This document shows, one piece after another, positions 40,808-48,476 of a stretch of 48,476 nt of DNA. The translations under genes were made by a program, and so were the position numbers. Every line of letters begins with the position of its first letter. Within the stretch, counting starts at the first letter, position 1. This stretch comes from CAZPMO01 sp964587515 (GTDB lineage Bacteria > Pseudomonadota > Alphaproteobacteria > MPNO01). The stretch is taken from contig CAZPMO010000014.1 in NCBI GenBank assembly GCA_964587515.1, positions 1-48,476 of the forward strand. The letters run 5' to 3'. The notes under the pieces are model-generated. The model was not told where the DNA came from. It saw only the letters and a program-made list of their open reading frames with translations, and did not search any database.

Positions 40808-42298
40808 ATGATGCTTCTTAAATCCGCCAACAAAGTCCTCGCCAAATTCGCACCGGGTTTGTTTTCTGATACCCGCGATCGTCGCGAGACCATGCAATTT
40901 CCCTCATACGCGCTTTCGATCGGCGAGGAGCGTCGCGATAGAGCGACCCGGCTCAACGCCTATTGCGACAGGCTACTCGAAAAGCGCGACTACGAAATGG
41001 CCGCCAAACTGTTTGTTCAGATCGACATATTGAAATCCGGTTCGAGACGAGCGTTCCGGGCCCAGAAGGCGGCAACCAAAACCCTGTTCAAATATCGATC
41101 ATATCAGGCCAATGCGCCGGAGCCGGACGCCGGGACCTTCGATTTTCTTTTTGTGACTTCGGGGCGAAGCGCATCGACGGCGATCCAGACCCTGTTAAGC
41201 CTTCATCCGGATGTCTTTGTCTTGCCCAGGCACGAACTTGATCATGCCTTGGAAGACTCTGGAGAACGATCGCTCCTTGCGCGCTACCAGCGCCAGATTA
41301 TGGCTGCCCGACCGAACATCAAGGTCGGTCTCATGCAGCACGCCTATGTCTCCGGTCTCTACGGCGGGCCGGAATATGCCGAGCGAATGTCCCGGATTGT
41401 TAAACCCGATTTCTTCGTGCAGTCGGTCCGGGAGCCCGCAAGACTCCTTCGATCCCTGTTCAATAACCAGATCGTCGCTTCTTTCGGGGGAGCGCATAAA
41501 TTCGAAGCTATCGTCCCGGATTCGGTGTTCACGCTCACATCGGGCATTCCGCTGATCGGCGCGACGGATTCCCGAGTATCGTTTTCCGATCCGGACACCC
41601 CGGTCCGCCCGGTGTCCCGGGAAAAGAAAGACGAATTGCTCGCTGGCATGGCTCAAAACGTAAAGCTATTCGCCATTGGCGATATTTACCGACGATATTT
41701 CGATCAGTGGCTGACCTTGGATTTCGCGCTGGAGAGCAGAAAACGCGGAGGCGGCGGGGCGTTACGCGCGCTGGAATTGATCGGCGTCGGTGACGCCTTT
41801 TTTGATCCGATGTTCGAGAACCCCATCAATAGCGAACTGCAACAGATCATGGTCCAGAATCTCGTCGATGTACGGGTGGAAGGAGGTTCTCTGTTTGTCG
41901 GGTTATCCTTCGCGGATATGGTTGTTCCGTCCTATTCGTTTCCACTTACCGAGCTCATACAGTTCTCCCCGCCTCCGGAATGGATAGACGCCGGTCTGGA
42001 GGATCGACCGCTGGCATTAACGACGCGGGTCTCCAAATGGCTGGCGCTGCCGCGCAAGACCAGGTCCAGTCTTCTGGACGGGGACGACCTTCTCAAATTC
42101 GCGCGTAATTTCCTTGTCCCGGCTTGGATCGAAAATTACGAAATTTGGCGGCAAGCCTTCGACCCTTTGCTGGTAAGCCATGAGGATCCCGAATTTTGTC
42201 GCAAGGTCTATCAGGACAACGCGGCAGACATTTCGGCCTTCGTGGCCGTCCATCCCGAATATGTCGATCTCTGGCCGCAGGTGAACGAATACCTGTGA
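40808..42298 (+). CDS. Sulfotransferase-like protein
   Basis: A 496-aa protein. After an N-terminal region of about 110 residues comes FLFVTSGRSASTAIQTLLSL followed by HPDVFVLPRHELDHAL; the GRSaST phosphate-binding loop and the later SVREPARLLRSLFN block fit the 5'-PSB and 3'-PB elements of PAPS-dependent sulfotransferases. The rest is unusual for the family, with long loops (VPSYSFPLTELIQF, NEYL end). Start choice between ATGs at 40808 and 40811 is not decided by a clear ribosome binding site. Likely role is glycan sulfation; it could also be a P-loop protein of other function. It ends one base before the convergent gene's stop. Confidence 0.65.
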   Translation: MMLLKSANKVLAKFAPGLFSDTRDRRETMQFPSYALSIGEERRDRATRLNAYCDRLLEKRDYEMAAKLFVQIDILKSGSRRAFRAQKAATKTLFKYRSYQANAPEPDAGTFDFLFVTSGRSASTAIQTLLSLHPDVFVLPRHELDHALEDSGERSLLARYQRQIMAARPNIKVGLMQHAYVSGLYGGPEYAERMSRIVKPDFFVQSVREPARLLRSLFNNQIVASFGGAHKFEAIVPDSVFTLTSGIPLIGATDSRVSFSDPDTPVRPVSREKKDELLAGMAQNVKLFAIGDIYRRYFDQWLTLDFALESRKRGGGGALRALELIGVGDAFFDPMFENPINSELQQIMVQNLVDVRVEGGSLFVGLSFADMVVPSYSFPLTELIQFSPPPEWIDAGLEDRPLALTTRVSKWLALPRKTRSSLLDGDDLLKFARNFLVPAWIENYEIWRQAFDPLLVSHEDPEFCRKVYQDNAADISAFVAVHPEYVDLWPQVNEYL

Positions 42299-43462
42299 TC
42301 AACTTCGACGACGGTTTTGGATCCAGTAGTCAAAGTGTCGCAAAATCCCCTCGTTCAGAATTCGCAGGCCGATGAACGCGCGCCTTTCCCAAGCCGACAG
42401 GGGCTTTGCCGCCGCAAACTTCGCGATTCTGGATGCGCGGGACAGTGTCTTTCGCCACGCCGCTAAATCGCCGTCGCCGGATCGCACACATACCGCGGTG
42501 GGAAACAAAATGCGTTTCTGCGAATCGATTTCATGCGAATGGAGGAATGAGCATAGCGCCATCGAGCGAAACCACGGGCCGACGAGCGGTAGACGCTGGA
42601 TCCATTCGGGACGGAGCGGCAGATAGGTAAGGCTCGATTCGGGAGTGAAGCTTATCAGCGTAATCTCGTCCGTCTCGGCGACGATATGAATATCTTCGGC
42701 ATCGGGAAAATTGCGGTAGATGTAATCACCGTCGATCGTCCATTTCTCGATGGAATCAGCATCGTGGGTTGAGAGCGCCGCGTAATCGACCAGTACCGGC
42801 GCCCAGTTGGTCGTGTGGAACACGAGGCCCGAATCGTCCGCCACCCGCCAGAAACACATCACCGGGCGCAGCGAAAAATAGGGCACCGAAAAATCATAGG
42901 TCCGGGTTTCGGAATGCATATTCTCAATCGCCAGGGTCGTTAACCCGCGCGGCGTAAGGCTCAGCGCCTCGCCCGGGCGGATATGGGCCCGGGCCCGCAA
43001 CTCCGCGAGAAAGCCTTCATTGGCGAAGCGTGGGCAGAATGCCAGTACGACCGTACGTCCATTCAATGCATGGCGTTTCACCGCCGCCAATGCTCCGTCG
43101 GCGAACACGGTGTCGGGATAGACGAAAATGCCGCGAACGCGGTCCATGAACATGCGCTCGGCCACTGCCTTGTGGCCGCGGGACATCGCATGCATTTTGG
43201 TTTCTCCCGGCTCCGGGGGCGCTATCGGTAGATGAACCGGCTCTATCAGCCTGGCAAGTTGCTCGAATGCCGGGTGGCGCTGAATTGTCGCCCAATCATC
43301 CATCGTCGTGCAGATCAGAAAACGGCTTCCGGCTATGTCTGCGAGGGCGGGCAGATTGTTCTCCGATAGCAGCGATGCCAGACAGAAATCCGTGAAATAA
43401 TCCCGGAATTCATTACCCCAGAAGACGACGCCAAGATAGAAGGGGCGCTCGTTACTCGGCAA
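42299..43462 (-). CDS. Unrecognised protein family (copy 1 of 3), possible GT-A-like glycosyltransferase
   Basis: I do not recognise this 387-aa protein. It has a TTG start with a good AGGAG site about 11 nt upstream. Key blocks are FYLGVVFWGNEFRDYF, GSRFLICTTMDDWATI, GIFVYPDTVFADGALAAV, NEGFLAELRARAHIRPG and MCFWRVADDSGLVFHTTNW, then EKWTIDGDYIYRNF. Most recur in the gene at 44386-45609, and the first recurs at the right edge of the window. The PDxxxxDG element and acidic DGD could be sugar-nucleotide or metal-binding, as in GT-A enzymes; that is a guess. It converges with the sulfotransferase-like gene with no spacer between stops. Confidence 0.75.
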   Translation of the reverse strand: MPSNERPFYLGVVFWGNEFRDYFTDFCLASLLSENNLPALADIAGSRFLICTTMDDWATIQRHPAFEQLARLIEPVHLPIAPPEPGETKMHAMSRGHKAVAERMFMDRVRGIFVYPDTVFADGALAAVKRHALNGRTVVLAFCPRFANEGFLAELRARAHIRPGEALSLTPRGLTTLAIENMHSETRTYDFSVPYFSLRPVMCFWRVADDSGLVFHTTNWAPVLVDYAALSTHDADSIEKWTIDGDYIYRNFPDAEDIHIVAETDEITLISFTPESSLTYLPLRPEWIQRLPLVGPWFRSMALCSFLHSHEIDSQKRILFPTAVCVRSGDGDLAAWRKTLSRASRIAKFAAAKPLSAWERRAFIGLRILNEGILRHFDYWIQNRRRS

Positions 43463-43579
43463 TTCGAGTGTTCTCCTGTCATGGTGTCATGGTGCCGCCG
43501 CCGAGATGATGCCGCGAAGGCCATGGAGGGCGCAACCCATGGCGACGGGTGCCTACCCAAACAAGTCTCATGCTGAGTT

Positions 43580-43607
43580 TTGTCCCGGTTGATAGTTGGT
43601 ATAAAAT
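43580..43607 (+). promoter_or_regulatory. Possible sigma70-type promoter
   Basis: TTGTCC (43580-43585), 16 bases, TAAAAT (43602-43607), within a TATAAAAT patch. It lies about 48 bases before the methyltransferase start and in a divergent region, where a promoter is expected. Confidence 0.35.
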
Positions 43608-43654
43608 CATAGATCGTGCTCCGATTGGACGGGATGCCACCAGCGGGATCAGGA

Positions 43655-44383
43655 ATGCCAGACGAAAAGCCCGACAAAAAGAGACAGGAAGAGTCGGGAA
43701 GAGGCGAGCCTCAATACCAGAATTCAATTCGCGATGTTTCCAAACGTGGAATCGGACGACTTGGACTGATGACGAGTTGGGCATGGGAAGATGATCCCAA
43801 ACGACTGGCGTTCACCCTTGCGCGATACAAATTCGTCGCCAAGATGCTCGACGGGAGCGACAGTGTGTTGGAAGCGGGTTGTGGCGATGGTTTTGCGACG
43901 CGGATCGTTGCACAGACCGTCGGTGCCGTGACCGCCGTCGACTTCGATCCGGCTTTCATCGAGGATGCGCAAGGCCGCGAGGCGGGCGACATTCAGATCG
44001 AATTTCGCCTGCATGACTTGCTAAAAGGTCCAGTTGACGGAACATTTGACGCCGTCTACTCCCTTGATGTTCTCGAACATGTTTCCGGGGCGGCCGAGGA
44101 TCTATTTCTCCGAAATATGATTCTGCCTCTGAAGGCAACCGGCATTTGTATCGTTGGAATGCCGTCCCTGGAATCGCAAGCCTACGCCTCGGCGCAAAGC
44201 CGGGAAGGCCACGTAAATTGCAAGCCCCAGAATGGACTCGCAGCCACCATGCGGCGTTATTTTCACAATGTATTCATGTTCTCGATGAACGACGAAGTGG
44301 TTCACACCGGGTTCCACGCCATGTCGCACTACAACATCGCACTTTGTTGCAGTCGAAAATCCAACCCGTCGGAAAGCGCTTAG
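43655..44383 (+). CDS. Class I SAM-dependent methyltransferase (UbiG-like)
   Basis: A 242-aa protein. VLEAGCGDGFATRIVA (motif I), VTAVDFDPAFIEDAQG and TFDAVYSLDVLEHVSG (motif IV) are intact. The N terminus is highly charged and polar (DEKPDKKRQEESGR). The C-terminal part holds FHNVFMFSMNDEVVHTGF, seen in some methyltransferases of glycan loci. Of three possible starts I chose ATG at 43655; GTG at 43616 and ATG at 43634 are alternatives. The next gene's TTG follows the stop by 2 bases. Confidence 0.85.
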   Translation: MPDEKPDKKRQEESGRGEPQYQNSIRDVSKRGIGRLGLMTSWAWEDDPKRLAFTLARYKFVAKMLDGSDSVLEAGCGDGFATRIVAQTVGAVTAVDFDPAFIEDAQGREAGDIQIEFRLHDLLKGPVDGTFDAVYSLDVLEHVSGAAEDLFLRNMILPLKATGICIVGMPSLESQAYASAQSREGHVNCKPQNGLAATMRRYFHNVFMFSMNDEVVHTGFHAMSHYNIALCCSRKSNPSESA

Positions 44384-44385
44384 CG

Positions 44386-45609
44386 TTGACGCCGGTGGAT
44401 TGCGCCAATGACGGTATTTCACCACAATCCAGCGCGGCGAAACCCAGCGGGGAACGAGAACAAATATTCTATTTCGCGGTGGTGCTCTGGGGGGAGACCT
44501 TTCGCGACCTGTTTTTGAATATTTGTGTCCCGTCCTTGCTGGCGCCAAGCAATATTCCGGCGTTGGACACGCGCGTTCGGGCCGTCAGCCGCTTCCTGAT
44601 TTGCACCACGTCGGCGGACGCCAACGCCATCGCTAAGCACCCTGCCTATGACGCCCTGGCCAAACTGTTGACGATCGAATTTATCGATATTGGTGAGGCT
44701 CCGCCTGATATTGACCGTTATCATCGAATGTCGCAGGGACAACTCGTAGCGTCGCGGCGTATTTTCGACGAACGCGCCTACGGCATATTTTTGTGCCCCG
44801 ATGCGATCTTGTCGGATGGCGCGATCGCCTACATGGCGCGGCGGGTTACCGCAGGCACCAAAGTAATACTAGTGCCGGCAATACGTTTCGAGCAAGAGGC
44901 CGTTTTGGCTGAATTGCGCGCGAAGGGTCTTCTTTCCACCGGCCGCCCGCTGGTCCTCTCCAGCCGACTTCTTGCCGCGGTTGGGCTGCGTCGTCTGCAT
45001 CCGGAGACCCTTCGCTACGAATGGGCGTCGGCGAATTTCGCGTCGTTCCCCGTCTCGTGCTTTTGGCGGGTTGGGGGAGGCGATGGTATCGTGCTGCACA
45101 CCTTCAGTTGGGGACCGCTGCTGATCGATTACGGCGCATTGACCGAGCATCGAACGGAATGTCTTGAGAAGTGGACCATGGACGGCGACTACGTTTTCGA
45201 AAATTTTGGCGATGACCTGAACGGTGTCGATGTGGTCACTGATTCCGACGCATTGCTTTACCTTTCCTTGACTCCCAAGGAGGATCGGCGCTCGCCGAAG
45301 GCATTGAACTGGGCCAAACGGGCAAGCCTGCGGGTCGCCACATACAGTGCGATCATCGATCCGCTAAAGCGTCATTTGTTTCGCTTTTCCGTTCGCTTGC
45401 ATGACAGAGACTTGGATTCTGAGTGGAAACATACAGAACAGCGCATCGACGCACTACTCGATGCGACGCTACGTCCGGCGCGAACCTATGAAAGGTTCTG
45501 GTGTCATTATTTCGGGCAAGGCGTGCTCGGGCTGCTTCGCCATGTTCGGGGTTGGGTGAAAAATCGCAACACGCCGCGTCGCGGCCCCACATCGTTCAAG
45601 GGATCGTAA
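44386..45609 (+). CDS. Unrecognised protein family (copy 2 of 3), possible GT-A-like glycosyltransferase
   Basis: A 407-aa paralogue of the gene at 42299-43462, on the opposite strand. Aligned blocks: FYFAVVLWGETFRDLF, SRFLICTTSADANAI, GIFLCPDAILSDGAIAYM, QEAVLAELRAKGLLSTG, SCFWRVGGGDGIVLHTFSW and EKWTMDGDYVFENF. The two proteins share these blocks but differ between them, so this is an old duplication, not a repeat. TTG start at 44386 with GGAAAG about 10 nt upstream; GTG at 44395 is an alternative. It follows the methyltransferase by 2 bases, so they probably act together. No named family recognised. Confidence 0.75.
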   Translation: MTPVDCANDGISPQSSAAKPSGEREQIFYFAVVLWGETFRDLFLNICVPSLLAPSNIPALDTRVRAVSRFLICTTSADANAIAKHPAYDALAKLLTIEFIDIGEAPPDIDRYHRMSQGQLVASRRIFDERAYGIFLCPDAILSDGAIAYMARRVTAGTKVILVPAIRFEQEAVLAELRAKGLLSTGRPLVLSSRLLAAVGLRRLHPETLRYEWASANFASFPVSCFWRVGGGDGIVLHTFSWGPLLIDYGALTEHRTECLEKWTMDGDYVFENFGDDLNGVDVVTDSDALLYLSLTPKEDRRSPKALNWAKRASLRVATYSAIIDPLKRHLFRFSVRLHDRDLDSEWKHTEQRIDALLDATLRPARTYERFWCHYFGQGVLGLLRHVRGWVKNRNTPRRGPTSFKGS

Positions 45610-45637
45610 GCCCGCCCGACCTAAGCTGCCCGCCTCT

Positions 45638-46117
45638 TCACTGGGTTGGCGGAACGATCCGGTCGCGCATGACATGCAAACGCAGAACGAAATGGTCGTA
45701 GGGTGTGATTTCCGCCTTGCGCCATACGTCATCGGCGGAAAACATGCGCATGTTCTGACCTTCGTGAAGCGTCATGTCCGCGAGCTCATGCTCGGTCACG
45801 GGGACTTCGAAATATGAGCGGTACTTGTTATCGGAACCGACCGTGCTGAAGTCGAAAGTGATCTGCGTGAAGAAGGTGAACCGCCGCGGCGAGAATTCCA
45901 ACTCCTCTTCCATTTCGCGGACAAGCGCCTGTTCCTGGCTTTCGCCTTCGTCGATCGCGCCACCGAAAGTGCCCCAAAAACCGAGAAACCAGATCGCGCG
46001 GATATCGTCTCGATGTTGCAACAAATATCGGTCGTCTTCGGTGACGAGGATCGCACCAACGGCGCAAGCCTTTGGCCTTATCCGGCTCAATGACGCCAAG
46101 CCGTAATCGGCCGCCAT
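45638..46117 (-). CDS. Nudix hydrolase (copy 2)
   Basis: A 159-aa protein with Nudix box GAIDEGESQEQALVREMEEE then LEF. It shares the approach motif (YLLQHRDDI, FWGTFGG) and the C-terminal 'ITPYD' and LRLH blocks with copy 1 at 22369-22842. ATG start with GGAG about 9 nt upstream. It lies 34 bases after the ABC ATPase gene, on the same strand, so it is probably the last gene of the exporter operon; it converges with copy 2 of the unrecognised family. The substrate is probably a nucleotide sugar or related compound; not determinable. Confidence 0.9.
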   Translation of the reverse strand: MAADYGLASLSRIRPKACAVGAILVTEDDRYLLQHRDDIRAIWFLGFWGTFGGAIDEGESQEQALVREMEEELEFSPRRFTFFTQITFDFSTVGSDNKYRSYFEVPVTEHELADMTLHEGQNMRMFSADDVWRKAEITPYDHFVLRLHVMRDRIVPPTQ

Positions 46118-46151
46118 GAATCTTACTCCGATAATTTATCAGGCCAGCTCA

Positions 46152-46925
46152 CTACATGTTTTCGGCGACGCGCTCATTGTATTTGCGCACGACCTCTTCA
46201 CAGCTTCCGGCCAACACGATGCGCCCGTGCTCCAGTAATATGCCCTTGGTGCACATATCCAGCATCATGGTGTCCGAGTGGGTCGCCAATACAAGGATAC
46301 TGGACCGTTCAATGAGCTCGTCCACACGGCGCTTCGCCTTTTCAGCGAACCGGGCATCCCCCGCGCCCAACCCTTCGTCGAGGAGCAGAATTTCCGGATC
46401 GATCGCGGTCGCGATGCCGAACGACAACCGCACCATCATGCCGGTGGAATAGGTCCGAACCGGAAGATTGAGAAATGATCCCAACTCGGCGAATTCCTCG
46501 ACCTCGTCGATCTTGGTGCTGATTTCCTGGGGATTCATCCCGAGATAAAGGCCGATACTGAAAATGTTTTCGTACCCGGTATCGTCGGGATCCATGCCCA
46601 TTGCCGTATTGAACAGCGGAGAAACGTGCCCGTCGACATTGATCCAACCGCCGGTTGGCTCATAACAGCCGGCCATAACGCGCAACAGCGTTGATTTTCC
46701 GGCGCCATTGTGTCCGATGAGGCCAAGTCTTTCCCCGTCATGGACTTCGATTGAAATTTCCTCCAGCGCACGAATTGAAGCGAAACCTGAAGATTCATCG
46801 CTTCGGATCACGCCGCCGGTGTAATGCGACCGCCTCGCGCGCGACAGTAAATCCTTCCGAAAACTTCGTTGCGCGTCGAAAATCGGAAAGTCGATATTTA
46901 CGTTTTCAAGCCTGATCGTTGCCAT
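46152..46925 (-). CDS. wzt: Polysaccharide ABC exporter ATPase (Wzt/KpsT/TagH-like), without C-terminal sugar-binding domain
   Basis: A 257-aa ATPase: Walker A GHNGAGKST, signature-type TYSTGMMVRLSFG (S-G/T-M variant typical of polysaccharide exporters), Walker B PEILLLDEGLGAGD and the switch His in LATHSD. It ends soon after the ABC domain, so it lacks the carbohydrate-binding extension of E. coli O9a Wzt. The N-terminal 50 residues before the strand 'IRALEEISIEVHDGERLG' match the TagH/Wzt type. ATG start, 27 bases after the permease gene. Confidence 0.92.
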   Translation of the reverse strand: MATIRLENVNIDFPIFDAQRSFRKDLLSRARRSHYTGGVIRSDESSGFASIRALEEISIEVHDGERLGLIGHNGAGKSTLLRVMAGCYEPTGGWINVDGHVSPLFNTAMGMDPDDTGYENIFSIGLYLGMNPQEISTKIDEVEEFAELGSFLNLPVRTYSTGMMVRLSFGIATAIDPEILLLDEGLGAGDARFAEKAKRRVDELIERSSILVLATHSDTMMLDMCTKGILLEHGRIVLAGSCEEVVRKYNERVAENM

Positions 46926-46952
46926 CGTATCAATATCGCTCCAAGCTGGTCG

Positions 46953-47999
46953 TCAAACCCAGTAACAGATCCGCCGCCGAATTCGCCGGTACACAAGAAG
47001 CATTACCAGCCAGCCCACGACCGTTATCGCGGCGACAAATATGTATGAGACCATGGCCGGGGCTTTGCCGAGCAACGGGGTCCGGATGACTTCGACGAAA
47101 TGATAAAACGGGTTTCCCTGGGCGATGATGATGCCCCGGCGACCCAACATTTCCGCAGGATAGAAAATCGGTGTGATGAACAACAAAATCTGCAGCATAT
47201 TTCCGATCAAAGGCTGGATATCACGGTAGCGCGCGCAAACAGCGCCCAGCAATAGACCGACCCAGACCGCGTTCACGATCAACAACATGATCCCGATCAG
47301 CGCCAACGGCGTATACCAATTCACCGGCACGTCGAACGCGAGCACCACCAAGATGTAAACGACCATATGGTGACCGAATACCACGATGTTGCGGCAAATC
47401 ATGGCGCAGACAAACATGGTATAGGGCTGGCGCATCTGTTGCAGTATGCCCGAGGCCGATATCAATACCATGCCGCTTTCCGCGACCATCGCCGAGATTG
47501 GCATCCAGGCCAGGAACCCGGTCGTCAAGTAAGGCAGGTAATTTGCGACATCCTGGTTCCAGAGCTTGGCATAAAGGAAACCAAGGGAGCCGATGAAGAT
47601 CGCCATGCTCAACGTCGCCCAGAACGGGCCAAGGACGGTTCGTCGGTAACGGCGACGGACTTCCCCTATCCCCATCCGGCCCCAGCGATCCCAATTTGAG
47701 ATGCCTAGCCGGACATCCCGAAGAGTCGCCTGTTCAAAATATCCCCAGGCCACTCCCCTGTCGGCCGCGAAATAGACAAAAGCCCTCGCAATCCGATAGA
47801 ACGGGTAGAGCATGCCAACGAGTAATCGAAAAAGCGGCGCAATCAGTATTACAAGAATGCGTCCGAGCGGTTTGATCAGATAGGTAATTTCCTTGCCGAT
47901 CCGCCAAATCACCCAGATAGCGCCCAACGCCCGATACCGGTGCCACGTAACGCGCAGGAGGGTCAGCATGTCTACAGGCCAAATATACTTTATGGACAT
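46953..47999 (-). CDS. wzm: Polysaccharide ABC exporter permease (Wzm/KpsM-like, ABC-2 type) with long N-terminal extension
   Basis: A 348-aa permease. About 110 residues precede the ABC-2 core, including a hydrophobic stretch (LGRILVILIAPLFRLLVGMLYPFYRI) not found in usual 260-aa Wzm proteins. The core begins near RRYRRTVLGPFWATLS, followed by six membrane segments and the C-terminal blocks LLFITPIFYPAEM and NPFYHFVEVIRTPLL, hallmarks of the family. I chose ATG at 47999 (GAGGG about 9 nt upstream); ATG at 48032 adds 11 residues. It works with the downstream ATPase to export a lipid-linked polysaccharide across the inner membrane. Confidence 0.9.
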   Translation of the reverse strand: MSIKYIWPVDMLTLLRVTWHRYRALGAIWVIWRIGKEITYLIKPLGRILVILIAPLFRLLVGMLYPFYRIARAFVYFAADRGVAWGYFEQATLRDVRLGISNWDRWGRMGIGEVRRRYRRTVLGPFWATLSMAIFIGSLGFLYAKLWNQDVANYLPYLTTGFLAWMPISAMVAESGMVLISASGILQQMRQPYTMFVCAMICRNIVVFGHHMVVYILVVLAFDVPVNWYTPLALIGIMLLIVNAVWVGLLLGAVCARYRDIQPLIGNMLQILLFITPIFYPAEMLGRRGIIIAQGNPFYHFVEVIRTPLLGKAPAMVSYIFVAAITVVGWLVMLLVYRRIRRRICYWV

Positions 48000-48379
48000 T
48001 CCGACTATTCCCTCACGCCCAATTGCGACCATTTGAGCGCCGCAATTTCAGCCTGCCGAAAGTTAGCATCGAACTCGAACATGTGCGCGGGACAAATCCA
48101 CGCGCCCGCAACCCACTGGCATACAAATCAATCAATTCGGCAATCTGAGATCAATTTTTCAGTACGATTACAACCATAAGCCCCAGTGATTTCATTTCCA
48201 TAGAGGTCGACCACGACATTGCTGACCGGTACCGGAGTAGCACCAAAAAGCCACAATTTCAAAGTGTTTCGCTTGGTGTTTTCGCGAGTTGATGGAGGAT
48301 TACATCCAATGAGGGTCAACGTTATCATGGCGGAGAATTTTCCGAATTTTTTTCGGTGGCTCGCGAGCCGGAACTGTTC
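48000..48379. promoter_or_regulatory. Divergent intergenic region before the partial right-edge gene
   Basis: About 350 to 380 bases between the permease start and the partial third paralogue. It contains AT-rich patches (about 48120-48180) suitable for promoters of either gene but no clear -35/-10 pair. A strong GGAGG site (48294-48298) with an ATG at 48309 opens a short frame that leads toward the third paralogue but is out of phase with it; see the C8 tract. Confidence 0.35.
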
Positions 48380-48476
48380 ATGTACGACGAATCCCCCCCC
48401 GCCTTTCACTTCATCTGCGTCTTCTGGGGCGAGCGGTACTGGCGTGAGTTCTGCCGGCTGTGCCTTGCCTCGATGC
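48380..48476 (+). CDS. Unrecognised protein family (copy 3 of 3), 5' part, cut by the window end
   Basis: The frame reads MYDESPPAFHFICVFWGERY followed by WREFCRLCLASM. It matches the N-terminal block of the genes at 42299-43462 (FYLGVVFWGNEFRDYF) and 44386-45609 (FYFAVVLWGETFRDLF), so it is a third member of the family. The start is uncertain: ATG at 48380, with GTG at 48356 as the alternative. Neither has a strong ribosome binding site. The well-placed GGAGG lies before an ATG at 48309 in another phase, separated by a C8 tract. Confidence 0.65.
   Translation, partial: MYDESPPAFHFICVFWGERYWREFCRLCLASM
48393..48400 (+). repeat. Homopolymer C8 tract in the start region of the third paralogue
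   Basis: Eight consecutive C bases at codons 5-7 of the paralogue frame. If one C were added, the frame beginning at ATG 48309, which has a strong GGAGG site, would run on into the FHFICVFWG frame. Such tracts are typical phase-variation sites and also typical sequencing-error sites. Confidence 0.6.

Overview
The window reads as a dense surface-polysaccharide (O-antigen, capsule or exopolysaccharide) biosynthesis and export locus of a GC-rich Gram-negative bacterium. An alphaproteobacterium, perhaps Rhodospirillales-like, is my inference from gene style and frequent GTG/TTG starts, not from a marker gene. A run of 28 Ns at 9087-9114 shows this is draft sequence. No rRNA, tRNA, CRISPR array or intact mobile element is visible. 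The only mobile-element trace is a decayed IS5-type transposase fragment near the left edge (186-451).

Region A (842-9463, minus strand) is one gene train: a membrane-anchored endonuclease/exonuclease/phosphatase-fold protein, two cobalamin-type radical SAM enzymes, a GT2 glycosyltransferase with C-terminal membrane helices, an asparagine synthase and a third cobalamin-type radical SAM enzyme. A hairpin with a T-tract lies at its 3' end. Region B (9639-18675, plus) holds a flippase-like membrane protein, a PagL-like lipid A deacylase, a second asparagine synthase, two GT4 glycosyltransferases and an O-antigen ligase/polymerase fused to a GT4 domain. Most of the last genes overlap by 4 nt. Region C (18838-25763) holds a SPASM-type radical SAM enzyme, a NodU-type carbamoyltransferase, an AAC(3)-fold acetyltransferase, a Nudix hydrolase, a lone RmlC-like epimerase on the opposite strand, an FkbM methyltransferase and a short-chain dehydrogenase homologue with an altered active site.

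Region D (25795-40725) begins with two divergent GT4 genes and continues into a long plus-strand train: GmhA-like sugar isomerase, an unrecognised possible GT-B protein, a methyltransferase, a GT4, a GmhB-like phosphatase, a small transaldolase, two NAD-dependent epimerases, an HldE-like kinase/nucleotidyltransferase with swapped domain order, a Gfo/Idh/MocA oxidoreductase, a UDP-glucose-dehydrogenase homologue lacking the catalytic cysteine, a second altered SDR and a methyltransferase. I read this as a self-contained route to an NDP-heptose-like sugar (transaldolase to heptulose phosphate, isomerase, kinase and nucleotidyltransferase, phosphatase), followed by unusual tailoring. This is the best candidate for an undescribed system.

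Region E (40808-48476) holds a sulfotransferase-like protein, a methyltransferase, a second Nudix hydrolase, an ABC-2 polysaccharide exporter (Wzm/Wzt-like) and three copies of an unrecognised protein family, the third cut by the window end and preceded by a C8 tract. Taken together: sugar nucleotides are made in D, assembled by many GT4/GT2 enzymes, decorated by carbamoyl, acetyl, methyl, sulfuryl and amide-transfer enzymes, and exported by the ABC transporter.
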